Below are positions 55,606 to 64,000 of a stretch of 64,000 nt of DNA, piece after piece (positions within the stretch are counted from its first letter, which is position 1; each line of letters begins with the position of its first letter). The position numbers and the translations under genes are program-made. Origin of the DNA: Hypomesus transpacificus (Eukaryota; Chordata; Actinopteri; Osmeriformes; Osmeridae); NCBI RefSeq assembly GCF_021917145.1, contig NW_025813730.1, positions 1 through 64,000 on the forward strand, given 5' to 3'. Below the pieces are notes generated by a model. The model did not search any database. It was not told where the DNA came from and was given only the letters and a program-made list of their open reading frames with translations.

Positions 55606-56194
55606 CCCCACCAGGCCCAAGACTAATCCCACCCTGTCGAGCACTGCTGCTCCTGAAAGATATAGAGGAAGTGAAGGGTGGGGGTGGGGGTATAAAGGGT
55701 TGTGGTGTGAAAAAACATTTTTACAAAAGTTTTGAATAAAATGTTTTGAACAAAAACAATTCTAAAGGTTGAAAAAATACTTTTCTGAAAAAAGTTTACA
55801 GACAAAAGTCAGAAATAGATATATTCCTGATCACCCATGGCCACAGATGATGGAGATCGTATTGTATCGGAAATTGTCTGTGTCAAAAAGGATGCTCTGT
55901 GTGTTTATAGTGTGTTTTTGTGGTTATGTCTATTTTCCCATAATAGTCCTGTGACCGATTTGTGCACATACCATTTTTATTTTATGGTGATGTCCTGAAA
56001 AGCTGTCTCACCACAGTCTTTGGGACTTTTTGACGATCTCACTGACAGCAGAAACTTACTGGACTCAGACACAGGTTTTATCCTCCCCGTGTGTTTCGTG
56101 CAGAGTGCGCTTGTGTATTTAACCCCACTTGAAACATTGATTGGTGAGCAGGAAGTTCCACCCTCTCCAGGAAGACATGTTGTATAACCCTGAC

Positions 56195-56480
<286 letters not shown>

Positions 56481-56894
56481 TGACAAAGACTGTTACTGTC
56501 TGCACTGACAGACAGGTAGACGGGAAGACAAACAGCCACACTTCCCAACCTGGGTGGACACAGTTTGGAGTAAGAAACTCAGGAAGCACTGTGTCTGCAG
56601 TCACTGCGCTCTCACAAAGCTGTGTACAAAAGAGCTCTCTCCAACACTTACAGCATCCCTTACCAACACAACCAATAACAATGTTCTAATAATAGTTTAA
56701 CAGTGCAAGTTTGAATGCTTTTTGAGTATTCAATGGCCATTAAAAGACTGTTACTCTATGCAAATAACTGTACTACACGGGAAGACAAATTATGACACTT
56801 CTATAGAAGGTGAAATGGGAACAATTGGCCAGTGAAGTGTCACCTTTCCTTGATTCTGACCACAAGAATACAGTTAAAACCACGGACTATAACC

Positions 56895-56975
56895 ATGTAC
56901 TTCTGATCCCTGATTTTCTGCTACACTTTCTATGTGCACTGTTTAGATGTCTGCTAAATGAATAAATTGTAAATG
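56895..56975. repeat. Dispersed-repeat fragment
   Basis: Shares catgtacttctgatccctga, actttctatgtgcactgttt and tctgctaaatgaataaa with 23560-23645 and 32030-32105. Confidence 0.55.
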
Positions 56976-57139
56976 TTACGTAAATGAAGCAACATGTCTC
57001 TTACATGATGGATGCTAAACCCTATCAGGCAAAACACTGCATATGGTTGTACAGACTGTTCCTGCCAAGTTCTTTTAAGAGGTCCTTCTGAACTCTGTGG
57101 AAAAGACAAATCATTGTGTCTCCTGTGTTAACCTTGACA

Positions 57140-57153
57140 CTTCCCCCCCCCCC

Positions 57154-57186
<33 letters not shown>

Positions 57187-57330
57187 ATGCCCACATACGC
57201 ACACCTACACACCTACACACAAGCACATACACACCTACACACAAGCACATACACACCTACACACAAGCACATACACACATATGCCAACAAATATACCCTT
57301 GCTGGCATACACACACACAGGTATCACACA
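57140..57330. repeat. Poly-C and (CA)/tacacacaagca microsatellite
   Basis: A C run of about 29 bases at 57141-57169, then CACACA and ctacacacaagcacataca units. Confidence 0.9.
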
Positions 57331-59204
57331 CCCTCCCTCTCATTAACGAGTCATAAAGCTCTTTCACTCACATCCAGGCTGCCAATGCAAGCCAACTGAG
57401 GAAACCTCCCGTTTTTCTGCAATTATCCACTTCCTGCTTCAATCAGCCACTTCCTGGTTCAATCAGGGCCCTGTGACCTTGAACCTGTGCCCAGACCCTG
57501 ACCCCTTGACCCCAGAGGAAGGCTGCGACCCCAGAGGAAGCCTGTGGAGAGATGGATGGCCAGAGCTGTCTCATAAAGTGGACTGGCATGCCAGCTAGAC
57601 CGGACACACAGAAGTTAGCATTTACTTTAAAAGTTTAGCATCAAATTTCTCCTATGTATTTTTCTTTTTTTGGGTGGGGGGGGGGTTATTTATTTATGTA
57701 AAAGAAAGTGTATGTCGTGTATTTTTAAGGGGATTTTTGGTTCATTTTGTTTGGACCATCATTTTCGGTCCGAACAGTAAGGCCATGTCCCTACAGTTCC
57801 CTGGCAGTAGTCAATCAGTTGTGACCATGTAAGGACACCTCAAGCACGTCCAGACAGGTCACAGGTCACATGTCACAGGACAGGAAATGCATCACCTACC
57901 TGAGCTACCTCAGGAAGCAGAAAGGGGTGTTACAAGGTTACAGTTGTCTTTCTATGACCAGCCCCTATTACAGATTATGTGATGCGTTTTATTTATGTTT
58001 TATTTATTTTGTAATATATATATTACAATTATTATGGCGTGAAATTAAATCCACAAAAAATATCCATAAAAAAATATTTTGCTTATATATTAAACATACC
58101 CATTTTAACGGCCTATCATAGAGCTGTTTGAGTGCTTTACAGTTTGAGCCCATGTCTCACACGGGCCACACAAACAATATACTGGGATTCAGTTTCACTT
58201 GAGTTATTCTCACATAAAGGTCCCAAAGGCGCCAACTACACACACTGACACTAGGTGGCGCACTTGCACTGTAGATGTAGTGCGCCCTGCTGTGTGGCCT
58301 TTAATGTAGGCTAATTTGAGCGGGGAAAAAAGTCAGAATCTGGTAACCTAGATTTTACGACAACCTCAATTCTGTCATATATGGAAGTTTTCGTTGAGAC
58401 ATTTTTGAAGATTCTTTCTCTACTTTTATTTTACAACCCACCGCGTCCACAACAACTTGGATTTTCAACAAAAAAAACTATATGAAATAGCCTAATATGC
58501 AGTAGCATATTACTTGTTGGTAAAAAGAATGTATAATTGCTGATGGATTATAGGCCAAATGTATAGGCCCACTGGAAGTGTTTTGCATTCGGCGGATGAC
58601 GTGTAAAACCAATTCAGGAGCTATCCGTGGTCCTGACACCATGCAGGCTACATTGGCCATTAGACAACAGGTGGTTTTATAACACCTTTAGCTACGGTGC
58701 TTCGTGCTGTGGTTTTTTATTTCATATTATGCTGTGTAGATGTGTTTTATCCACTTAAAAGGCATCACGTCGCGTGAATCATTCTTTATCAAATGCTCAG
58801 GGCTATTGATCGATCTGGCTTTGTAAATGTAAGGCACATTTAATACAGAAACGTTAAAAACTGAAGTAAAATATATAAAACCTAAGCTTTTAGTAACCTG
58901 GTTTTAATTCAACTGTGACAAAGGGTTAGGGTTAGGGACATAAATACAATCAACCAACCTGAACAAGTGAACAACTGAACTCTCTGAATGGTCTGCGTTT
59001 GTGACGAGACACACACAAACACACAAACACACACACACACATACACACACGCATATACATCGACAGACGTTCAACGTGCCTCTGAAATTGGTTGCGGTTC
59101 CTTCACTTTAAATAAGGCCTATTAAGAAGAGGTAGTGCAGTTGTTTGGTACACAGCCCTTCAAACTGTGTTATCTACCGCTATTGTTGTATAGCCTACTG
59201 TATA

Positions 59205-62200
59205 ATGTTATGTGTAATATTTATACTTATCTTCGTGCATGGAGCCGCCGATGGCTCCGGAACCACGCCGCGATATTACACCGCCTGTCCGACCGGTTGT
59301 AAATGTGAAAACGACGGAATGCTCGTGCGGGTAGACTGCGTGGACGTCGGTCTCGAGGAACTGCCTTCAAACCTGAGTGTGTTCACTTCATACCTGTGAG
59401 TACAGAGGAAGAGCCTTTAGTTTTTGTCTATTTTCTTGGTCTAAAGGCAATGGTTTTATTTCTGTAGAAGAAATGACTCGTCCATTCATGACTTTTTATG
59501 GTGAATTCAAATGTTTATACTTCAACTATTGAACATTAATAGCATAAAGTAGGGTGCGTGCACGTGCAGGGCTTAAAGACACTGCCACAAATGTAATTAT
59601 TCCCTAAAATGCTACAAAACTGGCCAAATTGGTCAACTTTTGACTTGCTGCGTGTTGTTTTATAAAAGACAATGGCACATTTGAGCGTTTATGATTTTGA
59701 TGATGAATTTGCATCCAGAGGTTTTTAATTAGGCTCCTTCTTGAGTTTGACTCTCCTCGGCTTTGCCGCCCTGTACAACACCGCTCAACTGCTCCGCACG
59801 GAACTTTCCCGTTCTCATCATGAACTAGTGGGACCTAAAGCTAAACTGATATTCGTATAGCCTAAGCCTACTGTATAGCATGTATTTTGTCATGACACTT
59901 TTGTAATCTAAATGTTTGCGTTTAGAAAGAATCTCGGTGCAATGTGAGTGATAGGCTACAAACAGCCTTTCGTCCACCTCTTGCCAACTATATAATGTAT
60001 AAACGTCTTGAAGCCAAGATATGGATGGCTGTTCTGACAAGTGACAACACACTTTTTTCCTACAGGGACGTGAGCATGAACAACCTCCCCCTTCTTCCTG
60101 TCCACGCCCTGAATCATCTCCACTTCCTCCACGAGCTGTGAGTATCGCGGGAGTCTACCAAGCTTCGGCCCAGGTCCCCGAAATGGTTGTTGAGAACGAC
60201 TTCATTAATTAACTCTGACTGCGGTTCTGAGAACGCACACATTGTTTTTTGGAGGTCATTTGTAATATTCCTAAAAACAGGATGTATGTTCTGATGTATA
60301 ATCCACAATTTGAGTTTACATGTATTTACTTAACTTTGAGACACTTACACAGACTGAGAGCGCCCATTAAACTGGAGCCCTTCAGAACAGCAACATGGTC
60401 CCGAAAACGTTTCGTAACATCTGCACGTTCCAGAACACTAATGGCAAAGACAGAGAAGAAAGTCCAGGATTAATTTAGTCTGTAAATAAGGGGTTAGAGA
60501 AGAAGTTCCACCAGAGCCTGTTCAGAGGAGCCTACAGAGGCAGGAGTCTGACTGTAGATGAACTAGCAGAATGGGGACTGAGCCAAAAGCACTAAACAGG
60601 TTAAAAATACACGTTCTCAATACTTTCTACCAAATTAAGTAGATTTTTGCCTTCTGCCTGAAATGTAAGGTTTGCAATTTATATTCATTTTTTCTACATC
60701 ACCTTTTCACTTCTGCAGGTCCACATTATCATGTTTATCTCGTGTTGTTACAATGTTTGCACACCGTAATCCTTAATTTTCATCAGATGTGTCTTGTTTC
60801 GCTTTCAGTCGACTGGCAGGAATCAGTTTAACAGAAATCCCTGAAGGAACATTCTCTGACCTCCTCAATCTCAAAGTACTGTAAGTATTTATGTCAAAAT
60901 TCATCTCAAACTATATTTATAAATATGTAATTTTCTTTTCTGACCATATATTTTGTTCCTCAGAATGCTACAGAACAATAATCTTAAAGCGGTTCCTGTC
61001 GAGGCCCTGGAGAACCTCAGGAACCTTCAGTCTCTGTGAGCCCCCCCCCCCACATCAGTCTGTGAGCATGCCCCCCCTCAGTCTGTGAGTCCCCCCCCTC
61101 AGTCTGTGAGCATGCCCCCCCCTCAGTCTGTGAGCATGCCCCCCCCCCCTTAGTCTGTGAGTATGCCCCCCCCCCCCCTCAGCCTCCATAATCATGTACA
61201 GTAGGAACAGTCATGCATTCATGATGTCTTCTTTAGCAGACGACTCTAGCAACAAGCTCTAGGTTAAATCATGTGCTAAGCCTGTCTGTTTGAGGCTGTG
61301 CTAGGCCTGTCTGTTTGAGGCTGTGCTAGGCCTGTCTGTTTGAGGCTGTGTTAAGCCTGTCTATTTGAGGCTGTGCTAGGCCTGTCTGTTTGAGGCTGTG
61401 CTAGGCCTGTCTGTTTGAGGCTGTGCTAAGCCTGTCTGTTTGAGGCTGTGCTAGGCCTGTCTGTTTGAGGCTGTGCTAAGCCTGTCTGTTTGAGGCTGTG
61501 CTAGGCTTGGATGTTTGAGGCTGTGCTAAGCCTATCTGTTTGAGGCTGTGCTAAGCCTGTCTGTTTGAGGCTGTGCTAGGCCTCTCTGTTTGAGGCTGTG
61601 CTAGGCCTGTCTTTTTGAGGCTGTGCTAAGCCTGTCTGTTTGAGGCTGTGCTAAGCCTGTCTGTTTGAGGCTGTGCTAAGCCTGTCTGTTTGAGGCTGTG
61701 CTAGGCCTGTCTGTGGTCAGCCTTAGTTGTCTCTAATAACATAGCCCTATTAAGTTATGGAAAACAGGTCTGCTTATATTTAGAAATTCTGTCTTTGCTT
61801 GATGACAGACTGGCTATATTTGACGTTAAGCTAAATTTTCTGGTTTATTTCATACTTTTTGTTTATGCTCTGACTTATACAGAGTATTCTCAAGAGGGAG
61901 GAAAAACTAAGAATATTCATAAAAAGTTGAAAACTTGTTTTTTGTGGTTAAGTTAGTCCAGAACACCACTAATGTAATTTTCCAATGTCGTTTATAAATG
62001 TGGTCAAAGGGTTGGTAATGGAACTGTGTTCCTCTGCCGATATCGCACGCACAGACATGCATGTGTGGGCTAACACACACACACACTATAGAATTAAAAA
62101 ATATATACATGTATGCATTTTAGGGCATTTCTGCTATATTTGGACTGAGATAACAAGGAGTGACAGGAAGTAAGGAGGACATGTAGGAAATGCCCTCCTG

Positions 62201-63593
62201 CTGCCCCCTTCCATGTTTATCTGATTTGCTGTCCTCATCGTCTCAGAGAGTAAACAATGATCACTGCTGTTTAGACGTACCAATCTCAAAATCACACGTT
62301 AGACGGGGGGAGACGCCACATCCGAGCTGTGTGCGGTGGAGCCAGGACACCGTGTCAGACACACAAGCCCCCCGAGGGAACGGCAACACCAGAAATTACT
62401 ACCATGCAGCAGAGGAATGCATAGAGCGACCTCCCTGCTGGAGGACATCTCTGTGTGGAGAGATGTCTCTGTGTGTAGAGATGTCTCTGTGTGTAGAGAT
62501 ATCTCTGTGTGTAGAGATGTCTCTGTGTGTAGAGATGTGTCTGTGTGGAGACTTGTCTCTGTGTGTAGAGATGTCTCTGTGTGTAGAGATGTCTCTGGTG
62601 GAGAGATGTCTCTGTGTGTAGAGATGTCTCTGGTGGAGAGAGATGTCTCTGGTGGACAGAAATGTCTCTGTGTGTAGAGATGTCTCTGTGTGTAGAGATG
62701 TCTCTGTGTGGAGGACGTCTATGTGTGTAGAGATGTCTCTGTGTGTAGAGATGTCTCTGTGTGGAGGACGTCTCTGTGTGTAGAGATGTCTCTGTGAATC
62801 AGTTCTTTATAAATGTTACAGGAATCCGTAATATGGTTCTTGAAAAGCATCACTTTCTTCGTCATATATGCTCTTTACTCAAACATCCAGTTTGATGTTG
62901 ACTGTTACTGCAGATGTGTTTGTTTCTTCGACCAACATATACGTTATATACTGTATATATATATATATAGTACTACTGTATATACTGTATGTATAAAATA
63001 TTCATCCTTTATTCTATTCATCCTTTCTTTGGATTCTCCTTTTGTAAAATTTCAGAATGAATGAACAATATGTTCTAATTTTGTAAATTGCAGTCTTCCC
63101 GGAACTTTGTTCCAGGCAGTTCCGAACAGAGTCTCTTGTTTTCCAGACGTTTAGATGCCAACCAGATCTCCAGCGTCCCCAGCAGCTCCTTCAAGGGCCT
63201 GGCGTCCCTGCGCCATCTGTGGCTCAATGACAATGCCCTCACAGATGTGCCCACCCCTGCGCTAACCAGGGTGCCAGGCCTGCAGGCGGTGACCCTGGCC
63301 CTCAACCACATCACCCACATCCCTGACAGCGCCCTGGCAACCCTCAGCGGACTGGTGGTCCTGTAAGTGCTGCAGGAGAGCTGGAGATCTGTCTGCTCTC
63401 CTTGCACTGTACAGGTGTCTTCTCCCTCTCTCCCTCTGTCTCTTTCTGTGTCTCTCTACCTAAAGAGACACCCTTTGATCGCTAGTCTCTCCTGACCTGG
63501 TCTCTCCTGTGCCCTCTTCAGACATCTACAGAACAACCAGATCCTTTCGCTGGGCGAACGATGCTTCGCTGGACTGCAACACCTGGAGACCCT
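59205..63593 (+). CDS. lgr5: LGR5-type leucine-rich-repeat G-protein-coupled receptor (exons 1-6; runs off right edge)
   Basis: R-spondin receptor that boosts Wnt signalling in stem cells; ectodomain of leucine-rich repeats followed by seven membrane helices (not in this window). Exons: 59205-59395, 60066-60137, 60809-60880, 60964-61035, 63147-63362 and 63522-63593, every junction phase 2 and all LRR exons 72 or 216 nt, the known LGR pattern. The ATG at 59205 gives the signal peptide [17 protein letters not shown]; the LRRNT cap is CPTGCKC...VDC, then [15 protein letters not shown] (identical core to LGR5). Repeats: [86 protein letters not shown]. Linkage to ptprb supports lgr5 rather than lgr4 or lgr6. 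Confidence 0.9.
61036..61190. repeat. ~25-bp repeat containing the lgr5 exon 4 donor
   Basis: Copies of cagtctgtgag with poly-C spacers at about 61053, 61079, 61100, 61126 and 61152, following the real exon end cagtctct then gtgagc at 61028-61041. Confidence 0.82.
61255..61718. repeat. 25-bp minisatellite (ctaggcctgtctgtttgagg), ~18 copies
   Basis: Homogeneous array in lgr5 intron 4; main variant ctaagcctg versus ctaggcctg. Confidence 0.95.
61719..62435. other. lgr5 intron 4, unique part
   Basis: No exon, RNA or clear repeat recognised in these ~700 bases. Confidence 0.5.
62436..62795. repeat. 18-bp minisatellite (agatgtctctgtgtgtag), ~19 copies
   Basis: Units with tgtgtgtagag, tgtgtggaggac and ggtggagag variants in lgr5 intron 4. 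Confidence 0.93.
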
Positions 63594-64000
63594 GTAAGCT
63601 ACTCCAGCACTCAGCACATAACAACAGTTAGTAGTTCAAGCAGAACCCAAATCCTAGGTATTAGTAGTATTCCTATTGGTTGTGTATTAGCATTACTTGT
63701 TGAATCAACAGAAGGCCTCCCTGGTTGGAGTGAACAGGTGATGTAGTCAGAGTGAACCCCCATCCCGGTGATCTAGACAGTGCTGGTGTTGAGTTGGTCA
63801 TGGTGGTAGGAAGGGCTGTTGAACGCAGCCAGACTGCAGGTGCGCTCGCTCTCTGCTGACGTGCAGGCTGTCTTTATAAGAGCCTTAAGTGCGGTCCTTA
63901 AGTGAGCCACCACTGCAGATCAAACGTCCTCTAAATGCTCATCTGGTGCATCCCAGTGTGTGGCCGCAACCCTGCGCCAATTACCCTCCGTCTAGATAGC
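63594..64000. other. lgr5 intron 6 (start)
   Basis: Follows the donor ccctgtaagct. No further LRR exon seen before the window ends. Confidence 0.55.

Noticed and set aside
55083..55739. PPSRLPPSR and GGSLEGG frames
   Set aside because: All frames open because of a 15-bp repeat; intergenic.

Overview
The window is vertebrate, almost certainly teleost fish, genomic DNA. Evidence: multi-exon genes with GT-AG introns, tRNA-derived SINE copies with the fish-type 3' tail (motif gtctgctaaatgac), abundant CA/GT microsatellites and minisatellites, and four recognisable vertebrate genes. The species cannot be fixed from sequence alone.

Layout, left to right. (1) 167-4416, minus: the 5' nine coding exons of anpep (aminopeptidase N); the rest lies off the left edge. 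(2) 4417-13971: intergenic, with a SINE pair just inside anpep intron 1, a 15-bp minisatellite and a ~3.2-kb element with ~0.7-kb inverted arms. (3) 13972-18307, minus: complete coding region of frs2 (FGF-receptor substrate 2). (4) 20866-47438, minus: complete ptprb (VE-PTP), which I could assemble as 32 coding exons whose lengths sum to 6102 nt (2033 codons plus stop, frame kept throughout). (5) 33883-about 41311, plus: an unrecognised gene nested in a 9-kb ptprb intron. It encodes nine ~70-residue repeats, each with the SH3-ligand-like core RPLPPTP, followed by a ~500-residue charged helix. (6) 48566-52005, minus: three exons giving a signal peptide, a CysR/ricin-type lectin domain and a ~585-residue Ser/Thr mucin. 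They end in a phase-0 donor that matches the phase-0 acceptor of ptprb exon 2. (7) 52006-59204: intergenic and repeat-rich. (8) 59205-63593, plus: the first six coding exons of lgr5, continuing off the right edge.

ptprb, frs2 and lgr5 all act in receptor signalling: endothelial phosphatase, FGF receptor adaptor and R-spondin/Wnt stem-cell receptor. Their linkage recalls the mammalian FRS2-PTPRB-LGR5 neighbourhood; anpep being next to frs2 is a fish-side arrangement. They are neighbours, not a pathway.

The most interesting things are: the lectin-mucin module that could be an alternative N-terminus of VE-PTP or a new gene; the nested SH3-ligand-array gene; a recurring pattern in which minisatellites contain a copied exon-intron junction (six junctions in four genes); a near-perfect 33-bp hairpin in a ptprb intron; and the large inverted-repeat element. 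All exon boundaries are my own reading of splice signals, phase and homology and have no transcript support.
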